Shown here: positions 48,531 through 59,200 of the stretch, piece after piece | Layout of the letters: each line of letters starts with the position of its first letter | How positions within the stretch are numbered: position 1 is the stretch's first letter | Source: Beta vulgaris subsp. vulgaris | Lineage: Eukaryota; Streptophyta; Magnoliopsida; Caryophyllales; Amaranthaceae | Reading direction: 5' to 3' | Length of the DNA: 64,000 nt | NCBI RefSeq assembly: GCF_026745355.1 | Contig: NC_079208.1 | Coordinates: 57,147,892 to 57,211,891, forward strand | Translations under genes and position numbers: made by a program | Notes under the pieces: model-generated | The model's input: only the letters and a program-made list of their open reading frames with translations | Told to the model about the DNA's origin: nothing | Database searches by the model: none

Positions 48531-49210
48531 TTAAATACTCTTCTAATTTCGAAGCCCATATTTATAAGAGAAAATAAATATACAATTGATTGCATTAATG
48601 CAGCCAAATAAACGCACTCAGGTCATATTAAAATATTCTCAAAACTTGATACAAAGCCTTTTGTTGAATCTTACCTCCACCGATTGTAGAGTTCAATCGA
48701 GATCATTCGTATACTGTTAGATATGTGTTGCATGTCAATTGGGCAGAGGAGTGCATGTGGTTAGGGAAGCACCATGAATGCAAATTACGCAATAGAAACA
48801 CCACATATTAGATTTTCATTTTCTTTATTATTACATTGGTGCAATATGAATATGCCAAAGTGTCTGCAAAGCTTCAAGAAGAGGATCTGCCATAATAGCG
48901 TGCAGTTCACTAAAACTGCTTTTAATAGCTTCTTGCACCGTACATTTCAGGTGGTGCACGTATCTTACAACCTTTCTGGTTTTCTACCAAGATTCCATAC
49001 TCATGTTTTCCGCTTTTGTAAATGACAGGCTATGAGCTGTTTGAGAAGCACCAGGACAAGGATCACTCACAGAGTGTTGCAGTAGCACGAAATTGGATTG
49101 AAGAACTTCTTCCGTTGTATTAGTAAGGATGAGGATGTAGACACGTAGTTGGCCATGTTTATGGAGTCCTCTACATCCTCATCATCCGCATATAGATCAC
49201 TGGGTAGGAT
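48338..49210 (-). CDS. Downstream exons of an unrecognised minus-strand gene
   Basis: Four candidate exons chain in phase on the minus strand: 49210-49071 (ILPSDLYADDEDVEDSIN...), 48975-48835 (KVVRYVHHLKCTVQEAIKSS...), 48713-48675 (IRMISIELYNRW) and 48455-48338 ending in TGA. Acceptors are ttgttcag, aaaccag, ctaacag, aatccag; donors are gtgagt, gtaata, gtaaga. The first exon is open in only one frame, with an acidic patch (DDEDVED). The last exon is the least sure: another frame over 48234-48530 is open for 98 codons and ends CAEVQPSCPAREA. I do not recognise the family. These exons belong with the 61341-61698 exon only by inference. Confidence 0.5.
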
Positions 49211-50600
49211 CTGAACAACAGCCAATAACATAATTAGGGGACGTTTGCTTTATGAAGGGGAAAGGGAAAGGGTTTAAAATTGTTGTTTGGGTAGAAAACC
49301 CCATCTCCTTTTCTTACCATTGCACCACCATATATCCACTTCCTCCTCTTTCTCAAGTTCCGCCGGCCACCACCCTTCCCCTCACCACCTGCCGCTGCCT
49401 CCTTAAGGCAGTCCATGACCACCGTGGCACCCCCTTGTACCACCACCCCCTCCTTTCTTTTCCTTCTCCACCACAATTAGATATGAAATTTGAGGTTTTA
49501 GAGGTCAAATTCGACCATTTTCACTCACTTTCGACTTTGATGTAGTGAGATTCATTAGATTGTTGAGGTAATTAAAGGGGTAGAGTAGTGAGTAGTGACT
49601 ATATAGGGAATGAAATAGTAGTAACACAAAGGTCATGTTACTCCATTCATATTCAATATTGTACATAATAAAAGAATTTCTGAAAAGTGGACATCACATC
49701 CAAGGAAAAAGATGTCAAGACTTTTATAACTAATGAGCATGTACTTCGACAAAATCACAAACGCTCTATTAGACTAAACTCATCGTCCCCCACCCCAAGA
49801 AAAAGATAAAAGGCTGTAAGAAGTAAGAACTAAGAAGAAAGGGGGAAAAAATGCAGCTGGAGCAGAGACAGAACCAGCATCATAGCTGATAGAGCCTCGC
49901 ATAGCACTCGCAATCCTTGAATGTGTCGTGTTCTGAATTTACTATCAGTTTAGGGGTTTTTAAATAGTACAAAATTGACATGGAAACTCAGATTATTACT
50001 TTACACCTCAACAAATTGGTCGAATCATTTCCAATTCAGATTAAATGTATTTTGCACTTTCTGTCTGTATAAGTGTACAGTTAGTTGGCTGGTGAAGTTC
50101 ATATATTATCAAAACTTACCAACACAGGTCAGTCATTCCATTAAAGCAACAGGGCATTGCCCCCTCCATTTATATATAAATCGATGATATAGTATAGTAG
50201 TACTATCCAAGGAACCAAAGATATTTCAAAATACGAAAACTACTTGATTTTCTTAGCATCCTAAGCTTGTAATTTAACTTCTCTAATTACACTCCAAACA
50301 AGCTACTTTACCTCTTTAAGACGATTCCTCCGCCTGTATCCTAATGCAGGCGTATGAATTTTCCATTATTGTTTTACAACGTAAGTCACCCTACAAAACC
50401 AATGCACTATATAATACTTCAGTCCACGTCTGCCCTAATTTTCACTTAATATGGCTACTTTGTGCAGTTCCAATACAACATATATCAATCAACTAAACGA
50501 AAAGTCTAATGTGTCAGCTACAACCTTAAGCGCCCAAAATTAAAAGGCAAAGCGAATAACTTAATATGCATAAAGTTAACTAAAAATTCAATAGCACCAT
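49211..50600. other. Intronic or intergenic DNA, no recognised gene
   Basis: A GGGGACGTTTGCTTTATGAAGG string at 49238 looks like one end of a transposon but has no partner. 49320-49460 is C/T-rich on the plus strand. The remainder is AT-rich without features I can support. Confidence 0.35.
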
Positions 50601-51057
50601 CCAAGAAAAATAATTTAGAAAAATTAAGCAAAATCTACCTGAAGTAGCAACCAGTTTACAACAAGGCAAATTCGAAGCCATCAAACTTCATTCCTTCTCA
50701 TGTCTTCCAAACAAATAACTATAAACAATCAAACTAATATGCAAGATATATGCACAAAATTTCAATAACACGAGTACACGACCCAAAATAACAGCAATTA
50801 CACAACAATTGAACAAATTATACCTTTAATGGCAAGAAAAAAAATTTAGAAAAATTAAGCAAAATCTACCTGAGGTAGCAACCAGTTTAGAACAAGGCAA
50901 ATTCGAAGACATCAAACTTCATTCCTTCTCATGTCTTCCAAACAAATAACTATAAACAATCAAACTAATATGCAAGATATATGCACAAAAATTCAATAAC
51001 ACGAGTACACGACCCAAAATAACAGCAATTACCCAACAATTGAACAAATTATACCTT
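50601..51057 (-). repeat. Two tandem copies of a 5'-splice-site segment
   Basis: Copies at about 50601-50825 and 50826-51057 match each other and a third copy at 61106-61340 beside exon 1. On the minus strand each starts at gtataatttgttcaattg and copies two and three end in ttgccattaaag, identical to the last bases of exon 1. Each copy therefore offers a potential donor AAAG|GTATAA. Confidence 0.85.
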
Positions 51058-51200
51058 TGTCAAATATTAGGTTAAGCTTAGCTTTCATATCATCATAATG
51101 TGCAATATATACAAGAGAGATATTAGGAAACCCTTACAATAAGGAAACAAACTATCCTTTCCTAAATATCTTAACAATATTGCCGATAATATCTCTAACA
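51058..51200 (-). repeat. 3' LTR of the outer copia element
   Basis: 143 bp, TG...CA. On the minus strand it is preceded by a purine run AACTTGAGGGGGG, the polypurine tract (51201-51213). Confidence 0.93.
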
Positions 51201-51207
51201 CCCCCCC

Positions 51208-52968
51208 TCAAGTTGGAGCATGGAGGTCACAAATGCCCAACTTGGAAAGTAAAAACTCAAATTGCATCTTCCCAAGTGCTTTGGTGAAAACATCAGCTAG
51301 TTGAGCAATAGTAGGGACATAAGAGGGAGCGATAATGCCCTCCTGAATAGCATCACGCAGAAAGTGACAGTCGACTTCTATATGTTTAGTTCGTTCATGA
51401 AAGACAGGGTTGTGAGCAATATGAAGAGTCGATTGACTATCGCAAAAGAGAGGGATAGCCTTAGGATGATGCACGCCGAGGCTCAACAAGAGACCCTTAA
51501 GCCATTTGAGCTCACAAGTAACAGATGCCATAGAACGATATTCCGCCTCTGCAGATGAACGAGAAACAGTATGCTGTTTCTTGGTCTTCCAAGAGATAGG
51601 GGAAGAGCCAAGAAAAACTAACCAGCCAGTGAGGGACCGACGAGTAAGGGGACAGGCCGCCCAGTCAGAATCACACCATCCTTGAAGAGACAAATCACAA
51701 TCAGAAGCTAGGAGAATGCCTTGACCCGGACAACCTTTAAGATAGCGCACAATACGGTGCGCGCCATCCAAATGAGTCTGCGTAGGAGCATGCATAAATT
51801 GAGACAAAACATGAACTGCATAAGTGAGGTCAGGGCGAGTAACAGCTAGGTAAATCAAGCGGCCCATGAGACGCCGATAAGGCTCTGGATCGGCAAGGAG
51901 AGGACCGTCGTCGCGACCGAAATGATGGTTCTGCTCAATGGGGGTGGCGGCAGGCTTCGAGCCAAGTAAGCCGGATTCGGCAACAATATCGAGGGCATAT
52001 TTCCTTTGACACAAGAAAATACCGGAAGAGCTACGGGCAACCTCAAGACCCAGAAAATACTTGAGAACGCCGAGATCCTTCATATGAAAGCAAGTACCCA
52101 AATAGTCTTTAAAGGCTTGAATAGCAGCGGAATCATTACCAGAGAGAATAAGATCATCGACATAAACCAGAACATTAATCTGTACACCCGACTTAGTATA
52201 TGTAAACAGAGAATAATCAGAGTAGGACTGACAAAAACCATAAGTTTTGAGTGCAGAGATCAGTTTTGCAAACCAGCAACGAGGGGCTTGTTTCAAGCCA
52301 TAGAGAGATTTGCGTAGTCTGCAAACCATATTCGAAGAGGGAGACTGAAAACCGGGGGGAAGCTTCATGTAAACTTCCTCGCTGAGATCACCATGAAGAA
52401 AGGCATTGTGAACATCCATCTGATGCAACTCCCAATTCTTGGAGGCAGCAATAGCTAGAAAAGCCCGGACAGTAACCATCTTGGCGACCGGAGCAAAGGT
52501 CTCAGTATAATCAAGACCCTCAGTTTGATGATTACCGAATACCACCAGACGAGCCTTAAACCGCTCAATACTCCCATCAGAGTTGTATTTAATTTTGTAC
52601 ACCCATTTGCTCCCAAGAGCCTTTTTACCTGCAGGGAGAGGTTCCATAGTCCATGTGCCATTTTTTTCAAGAGCAGAAATTTCATTAGTCATAGCCTGTT
52701 GCCATTCAGGATGTCGCATAGCCTCTTTGAAAGAGTGAGGTTCGGTACCTGCAGTGATAGCCGCCAAGAAGTGGCGGTGTTTCATAGAGAACTTGTCACA
52801 ACTAACGTAATGTGCTATAGGAAATGGCGTACCTGAGGAAGCTGACGGAGAAGGCGAAGAGAGAGATGGACTTAAGGAACCGGTGGGAGCACTAGAAGCC
52901 AGAGTGGTGCAAGTAATAAAATCCTTCAAGCGAGTGGAGGGCACCTTAGCCCTCATACCGCGACCCAA
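51208..52968 (-). CDS. Outer copia reverse transcriptase-RNase H frame
   Basis: A 586-codon frame continues the polyprotein. Reverse transcriptase: KWVYKIKYNSDGSIERFKAR, ETFAPVAKM, YGLKQAPRCWF and the catalytic YVDD (LVYVDDLILSGND). RNase H: CDSDWAACPLTRRSLTGW and SRSSAEAEYRSMA, then a conserved HIEVDCHFLRD and the C-terminal LADVFTKAL. The frame is uninterrupted to its stop close to the polypurine tract. It connects to the upstream frame only through the single-base break near 53221. Confidence 0.92.
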   Translation of the reverse strand: MGRGMRAKVPSTRLKDFITCTTLASSAPTGSLSPSLSSPSPSASSGTPFPIAHYVSCDKFSMKHRHFLAAITAGTEPHSFKEAMRHPEWQQAMTNEISALEKNGTWTMEPLPAGKKALGSKWVYKIKYNSDGSIERFKARLVVFGNHQTEGLDYTETFAPVAKMVTVRAFLAIAASKNWELHQMDVHNAFLHGDLSEEVYMKLPPGFQSPSSNMVCRLRKSLYGLKQAPRCWFAKLISALKTYGFCQSYSDYSLFTYTKSGVQINVLVYVDDLILSGNDSAAIQAFKDYLGTCFHMKDLGVLKYFLGLEVARSSSGIFLCQRKYALDIVAESGLLGSKPAATPIEQNHHFGRDDGPLLADPEPYRRLMGRLIYLAVTRPDLTYAVHVLSQFMHAPTQTHLDGAHRIVRYLKGCPGQGILLASDCDLSLQGWCDSDWAACPLTRRSLTGWLVFLGSSPISWKTKKQHTVSRSSAEAEYRSMASVTCELKWLKGLLLSLGVHHPKAIPLFCDSQSTLHIAHNPVFHERTKHIEVDCHFLRDAIQEGIIAPSYVPTIAQLADVFTKALGKMQFEFLLSKLGICDLHAPT

Positions 52969-55685
52969 AACCGAGGTAGCATCACTCGAAGACTCGGGCG
53001 GCCCAGCCGAGGGCGAGGCAGCAGGTGGCCCATCATTGGGCGGGGCTGTAGGAGACCCAGCAGTGGGCGTGGCAGCAGGTGGCCCAGCTGGGGGCGGAGA
53101 GGAAGCAGGCGGCTCGGCCGCAGGTGTGTCGGGGCCCGAATCAACATCGACGGGAGCAAGGTAGGCATCCCAATCAAGGCAAGGAGTCGAGATATCAATA
53201 GGAGCAGCAGTAGACTCAGGTTAGGAGCCGAATAGGGAAAAACATCTTCAATAAATTTCACATCCCGGGACACAAAATACTGACGAGACTCCAGATCATA
53301 CAATAACCAACCTTTTTTAGCAAATGGATACCCCACAAAAACACACTGCCGACTACGTCTAGCAAACTTATCACCCTTAGAACGTTGATTGTGAGCAAAA
53401 CACAAGCAACCAAACACCTTCAAATCATCAAAATGAGGGGAGACACCGAAAAGAAGCTCATAAGGGGTTTTCTTATTAAGCAACATGGAGGGGGTACGAT
53501 TAATAAGATGGGCAGCAGCTAAGGTACATTCACCCCAAAAATCAATAGGAAGATGAGCTTGGAAGCGTAGAGCGCGAGCAACATTAAGGATATGTTGATG
53601 CTTGCGTTCTACCCTGCCATTTTGCTGAGGGGTGCCTACACATGATTTCTGAAAAATAATTCCCATAGTCTCAAAAAATGGCTCAAGACACAAAAACTCT
53701 GTGCCATTATCACTACGCACAATCTTAATCTCCTGAGAAAATTGACGTTTAATCATAGCAATGAAAGACATGAATAAACGCAAAACTTCAGTTTTATCAA
53801 CCATTAAATAAATCCATACAGCACGGGAATAATCATCAACCAAAGTCAAAAAATACCGAGAACCACAAGAAGAAGGTGTTGAATAAGGACCCCACAAATC
53901 ACAATGAACCATCTCAAAAATCCGAGAGGCTTTATTGTCACTCAAAGAAAAACTACACTTAGGCTGCTTAGCTTTATGACAAACGACACATCCTTTATCT
54001 AAATGAGGGGTAGAAGAAACAAAAGGTAGTAACTTCACCACAGCCTCAGAAGGGTGCCCCAATCGCGAGTGCCACAGAGCCAAAGTCGAAGCCTCAGAGC
54101 TAGAAATAGAAACCGCAAGAGCAGAATGTTGTTGCCGAAAATAATATAGTCCATCCCGTCTCTCACCCGTTCCAATCAGCGCCCTCGAATGAAGGTCCTG
54201 AATAGCACAAATGTTAGTGGAAAAAGTGACAAAACAAGATAACGCATCACTAAGCTGAGTGACAGAAATCAAATTACACTGCAGATTAGGAACATATAAT
54301 ACATCGTTTAAGACAAGAGTGGCACTCAAATGAACATTGCCGGAGCTCGTAGCAAGAACCGTAGCCCCGTTAGGGAGACCCACAGGACAATCAACAATAG
54401 ACTTAATATTACGGAGATGAGAAAGATCACCCGTGACATGATGTGAGCAACCAGTATCAATAATCCATGAAGAAAGCACAAACTTACCACTTAGACGATT
54501 AGTCGGAGTAGTAGAAGAGTTACCAAAGGTAGCAAACAAAGCTTGCCACTGTTCTGGAGTTATGGCGGGGATAGGGCTGCTCGGACCCGGAGCAGGAGTA
54601 GGTTCGGCAGGCGTGGCATTAGCACGAACAGGACCGCGACCGCGGCTAGTAGAGGCAGGTGGTGTGGGGTTGCGACCACGGCCACGAGAGATGTTATTTT
54701 CAGCTTTGTTGCCATATCTTTCATACCACCAATCAGGAGTCCCATGAAGAGAGAAACAGGTGGAGTCATCATGACCCGTTTTATGGCAATGAGAACAAGT
54801 GAGACCGGATTTGTCCGGACGGGCGGAGGACCCAGCCCCCCCTCGGCCACGGCCATTCGCGCGAGAATCAGTGCGCACCGCGAAACCGAGGACCTCGGGT
54901 TTTTCATCCTTGATGCGAGTGAACCCCCGAACACGTTCCTCTTGTGAAACTTGTTGATAAGCTTTATTAAGCGTAGGTAACGGATCATGAGACAAGATAG
55001 AGGAACGAAGAGTGCCATAGTAGTCTGAATATAAGCCGAAAAGAAATTGATGAAGTTGATCATTGTCGCGGCGTTTAAGAAGGGCCGGACCGAGATCACC
55101 ACACTGACACACAAGGGGAGGTTCATGCAAAGCTAATTCATCCCATAAAACCTTCAATTTGCCATAATAAGTGGCCACAGGCATAGTCTTAGATTGCTCA
55201 CAACGGATAATATCGGATTTAAGTTGATGAATTCTAGGCCCATTAACGACAGAATAACGTTCATGAAGGTCATCCCACAAAACTTTCGCATTATCATAAT
55301 AGGAGAGAGTTGAACTTACCTCGGGATCAATAGTATTCGTGATCCACGAGACGAGCATGTAGTGAATAGTGTTCCAGTCATCCTCGGTACACGGCGGCGT
55401 AGGAGCGGTGAGAGTGCCGTCAAGAAAGCCAAATTTCCGGCGAGAGCACAGGGCAATACGAATAGCACGGGCCCAAGAATCGAAGTTATCGGATTTGAGA
55501 CGCATGGGAGTGATGAAGTCCCCTGGGCGATCCTGTGGGCCGAGAAAAAACGGAGAGTTTATGGTGATTTTGGTGGCGCCAGCCGGTGGCGGGGTGGCGT
55601 CGTCGCCGGCCATGAGGCGACGGCAGTAGGTAAAAAAAATTGGTTTAGGGTTTGGAAAAGAGATTGGCTCTTGATACCATGTCAA
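52953..55685 (-). CDS. Outer copia gag-protease-integrase frame
   Basis: A 910-codon frame. The likely start is the internal Met of MAGDDATPPPAG, about residue 25. Order: gag (FDSWARAIRIALCSRRKFGF, then DDLHERY), an intact zinc knuckle CSHCHKTGHDDSTC, protease WIIDTGCSHHV, integrase zinc motif HSRLGHPS...CVVCHKAK, and core DLWGPY, RSDNGTEF, QQNGRVERKHQH. Near 53221 one base appears to be missing: beyond it the frame reads Leu/Pro/Arg nonsense, while the Ser/Thr/Pro/Ala-rich linker to reverse transcriptase is open in another frame. Otherwise the frame is clean. Confidence 0.9.
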   Translation of the reverse strand: MTWYQEPISFPNPKPIFFTYCRRLMAGDDATPPPAGATKITINSPFFLGPQDRPGDFITPMRLKSDNFDSWARAIRIALCSRRKFGFLDGTLTAPTPPCTEDDWNTIHYMLVSWITNTIDPEVSSTLSYYDNAKVLWDDLHERYSVVNGPRIHQLKSDIIRCEQSKTMPVATYYGKLKVLWDELALHEPPLVCQCGDLGPALLKRRDNDQLHQFLFGLYSDYYGTLRSSILSHDPLPTLNKAYQQVSQEERVRGFTRIKDEKPEVLGFAVRTDSRANGRGRGGAGSSARPDKSGLTCSHCHKTGHDDSTCFSLHGTPDWWYERYGNKAENNISRGRGRNPTPPASTSRGRGPVRANATPAEPTPAPGPSSPIPAITPEQWQALFATFGNSSTTPTNRLSGKFVLSSWIIDTGCSHHVTGDLSHLRNIKSIVDCPVGLPNGATVLATSSGNVHLSATLVLNDVLYVPNLQCNLISVTQLSDALSCFVTFSTNICAIQDLHSRALIGTGERRDGLYYFRQQHSALAVSISSSEASTLALWHSRLGHPSEAVVKLLPFVSSTPHLDKGCVVCHKAKQPKCSFSLSDNKASRIFEMVHCDLWGPYSTPSSCGSRYFLTLVDDYSRAVWIYLMVDKTEVLRLFMSFIAMIKRQFSQEIKIVRSDNGTEFLCLEPFFETMGIIFQKSCVGTPQQNGRVERKHQHILNVARALRFQAHLPIDFWGECTLAAAHLINRTPSMLLNKKTPYELLFGVSPHFDDLKVFGCLCFAHNQRSKGDKFARRSRQCVFVGYPFAKKGWLLYDLESRQYFVSRDVKFIEDVFPYSAPNLSLLLLLLISRLLALIGMPTLLPSMLIRAPTHLRPSRLLPLRPQLGHLLPRPLLGLLQPRPMMGHLLPRPRLGRPSLRVMLPRFWVAV
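55666..55679 (-). other. Primer binding site of the outer copia element
   Basis: On the minus strand TGGTATCAAGAGCC starts directly at the LTR edge, matching the initiator-methionine tRNA 3' end used by most plant copia elements. Confidence 0.9.
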
Positions 55686-55696
55686 ATATTAGGTTA

Positions 55697-55945
55697 TGTA
55701 GCTCAGGGAGCTTCTGTTATCTCTCTGGTGTCTGTTATAGCTTTTCACTTTCTGTTATTACTCAATGATGAGCTGTCATAAAGTTGTTAGAGTTAGTTTT
55801 AGTTTGTTACAATTAGCTTCTCCTACACTCTAAACTTTCTCTCTTGTATATATAGTTCTTCTATGTGTTTCTCAGATTAAAAAAACACATTTCTGCTCCT
55901 AAATGTTTCTTTCTTTTCTGTGAGATAAACTTGAATATCTCAACA
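55697..55945 (+). repeat. 5' LTR of the nested copia element
   Basis: 249 bp with a TATA-like GTATATATAG near 55846. It equals the right LTR except in one block just after the TATA box, where this copy reads ttctatgtgtttctcag. Confidence 0.93.
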
Positions 55946-56241
55946 TGGTATCAGAGCTTCAGGCTTATATCTGATCATTTTTTGATCTTTGATGATTGAT
56001 TGCAATCATTGTTAATCTGAAATCAAGACAAATTCCAGAATTTTTCTGTTTCTTTTGATCTAAATCAACGATTTAAGTTGATTTTCTTACATTTTTTGTC
56101 CAAATTCGATTCAAATCAACAATCTAAAGTTGATTGTTCTTGAAATTTTCGTCTGATTTCATCCTAAATTCCGCAAATACAACAGTTCAATCTGTTCTTA
56201 AAACTCTTCTGAATCACTTCTTGATCTTCAATTCTTTGAAA

Positions 56242-59200
56242 ATGACAGAAACTTCACAAAACTCAGTTTCACAGCCTCAGAATAGCCTTGTAGGTTATAC
56301 TGATAAATATTTTTTAGGATCAGGAGATCAACCTGATCAGAATCTTGGAGCTCATAAACTCAATGGTGATAATTTCCTTACATGGAATCGAGGTATTAGA
56401 TTAGCATTAGGTGCTAAAAATAAACTGACATTCATTGATGGTAAGACTGTCAGACCTCCATCAGATTCAGTAGAATTACAGAAGTGGTTGAGGAATGATT
56501 ACATGATTCAATCATGGTTATTGAATTCAATGGACAAAATCATAGCTGAAGGATTCATATTACAGCAATCTACACAACAATTATATGAAGAAATTGTTGA
56601 GAGGTATGGCCAATCTAATGCACCTCAATTCTTTGAATTACATAAACAACTTTCTTCAATTCAACAAGGATCTGATTCTATTGTGCAATATTATTCAAAA
56701 TTGAAAAGAGTTTGGGATGAAATACAATTGTTAGATGGATTTCCTGATTGTGATTGTGGAGCTTTAGATAAATGTTCTTGTGGTATTCTGAAAAAGGTTC
56801 TTAGTGCTGATCAAAAACAGAAGTTAATACAACTTCTTGTTGGTTTAGATAGGGGTTATGACACAGTCACTAATAATATACTCAGTATGGATCCTTTGCC
56901 AAATGTTAATCGTGCATATTATATGTTACTACAAGTTGAAAGGCAGAATAGACTCACTATTCAGCAAGATTCTTCACTTCAAACCAGTGCTTTTGTTTCC
57001 ATGAAACAATCATCCTTTCAAAACAACACCTCTCATGTTCATCCTTCCACTGACAAAAGAGATGGTAAAAGGTTTAAATATGATAAAAACCTTAGAAAAT
57101 GTGACTATTACAAGAAGAATGGTCACACTATGGACCAGTGCTTCAAATTGACTGGAGTATATCCTGAGTGGTTTCTCAACATGAAGAATAAGTCTACTGC
57201 TTCTGGTTCTGCTCCTAAGATGGCTGCTCATGTTAGTGATACTGCTGGAGGGAATTTGTTTAGTGATACACCACTAGACCTTCCTACTCATCCTTCCACT
57301 TCACCATCTCAAGTTGATTCTGCCTTAGTCCAAGCTGTTTATAAAGAGATGATGAAAATGGTTCAAACTCATGGTCCAGCTTCAGACCTTCATTCATCTG
57401 TGAATTTTGCAGGTATTCTTACTGCTTCCACAGTTAATTCAGTATCTCTTTTTACTGATAAAATGGCTTGGATAGTTGACACTGGTGCTACAGATCATAT
57501 GATCTGGGATATAGCTTTATTTGCTTCTTATAGCACTTTATCTACTCCTGTTAAAGTTGGATTACCTGATGGTTCCACCAAATTTGTTACTATATCTGGT
57601 ACTGTTAATCTTACAGACAAGATCATTCTTCAACATGTTCTTTTAATCCCACATTTTACTCATAACCTCTTATCTGTCAGTAAACTTTTGTCTCAAAATC
57701 ATTTAATTGCTTTATTCACTGCTTCTTCATATCATTTACAGGACCCTACCACTAAAGAAATTCAGGCTAGTGGATATCAACAGGCTGGCTTATACAAGTT
57801 CAGTTCTGTTTCTTCTTTGAATTCTGCTGTTAATACATCTTCTTTGTCACATACTAGCAATCATGTTAGCACTACTCTTCCTACACTTAGTATTTTACAT
57901 GCTAGGTTAGGTCATTTGTCTGTTCAGAAGATGTCAAAGTTGTCTATACCACATAAACATAATAATACAGCAGATTTCTCTTGTGAACCTTGTATTTTTG
58001 CCAAATCTCATAATTCTTTTTTCCTATTTCTATTTCTCATGCTGGTGCTCTTTTTCAATTAGTCCATGTGGATCTTTGGGGTCCTTACAGACATTCTTCT
58101 TTATCAGGAGCTAATTATTTCCTTACTATTCTTGATGATTTTTCAAGAACTACTTGGACTCATTTGGTTTCTACCAAACTCAAGTCCCTAAATTAATGAC
58201 TGAATTCATAGCTTATGTTGAAAATCAGTTTAACACTTCTATTAAGATCATTAGAAGTGATAATGGTACTGAAATTTTTCAAGAAGTTTGCACTAACTTG
58301 TTTGCTAGCAAAGGTATATTGCATCAAAGAAGTTTACCTGGCAAGCCTCAGCAGAATGGTAGAGTGGAAAGGAAGCATAGGCATTTGCTTGAAACAGCCA
58401 GGGCCATCAAGTTTCATGCTGCTCTTCCTAATAAGTTTTGGGGAGAATGCCTATTAGCTTCTACATACTTGATCAACTTGATGCCTTCTTCTGTTTTACA
58501 GTGGAAAACCATATGAGTGTTTAATGCAACATGTTCCCTCTTATGATCATTTGAGAGTCCTTGGATGTTTGTGTTATGCTTCCTACAAATCCTCTGATAA
58601 ATTTGCACCTAGGGCAAGAAAGTGTGTTTTCCTAGGCTATCCCTATGGTCAAAAAGGTTATAAACTTTTTGATCTTGAAACTCACAAATTGTTTGTCAGT
58701 AGAGATGTTCTTTTTCAAGAACATATTTTTCCTTATAAAGAAGTTTCTTCTTCTCTTGATGTTTCTTCAACCTCATCTCCTCCTAAGTTGGTTAGTCCTT
58801 CTATTCATGATGATGATATCCCTACTTTCTTTCACCTTCTTCCTCTACTTTACCTGTCACTTCTGTTTCTCCTTCACTGCCTTCAATTTCACCTATTTCT
58901 AATTCTAGGCCTGTTACTTCTACAGAATCTACTTCTGTTATTTCTTCTCCTCCTTCTATTTCTACTCATCCTCCTACTGTTTCTCCTATCATAAGAAGGT
59001 CTACTAGACCTCATATTCCTTCTACTAAGTTTAAAGACTTTGTTGTTCCTACCTCTATTGTTCCTTCTACTAATTCTCTTTCTTCTTCTTCAATGCTTAC
59101 TCTTGCCCTGAATTATCTCATTTACCTCATTCTCATCTTGCTAGCTTAGCTAATGTTCTCTCTCATATTGAGCCTTCTTCTTATGCTCAAGCTAAAAATG

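Noticed and set aside
49030..49139. Plus-strand frame ending WIEELLPLY and a stop, preceded by an AG
   Set aside because: It is antisense to a minus-strand exon (49071-49210) that has better splice sites and phase continuity with the next exon. No upstream plus-strand exon was found.
49238..49620. Transposon end GGGGACGTTTGCTT
   Set aside because: No matching inverted end or target duplication was found nearby, so no element is called.
54543..55781. Plus-strand frames of 86-139 codons within the outer copia
   Set aside because: They are antisense shadows of the GC-rich gag and primer-site region, with no domains.
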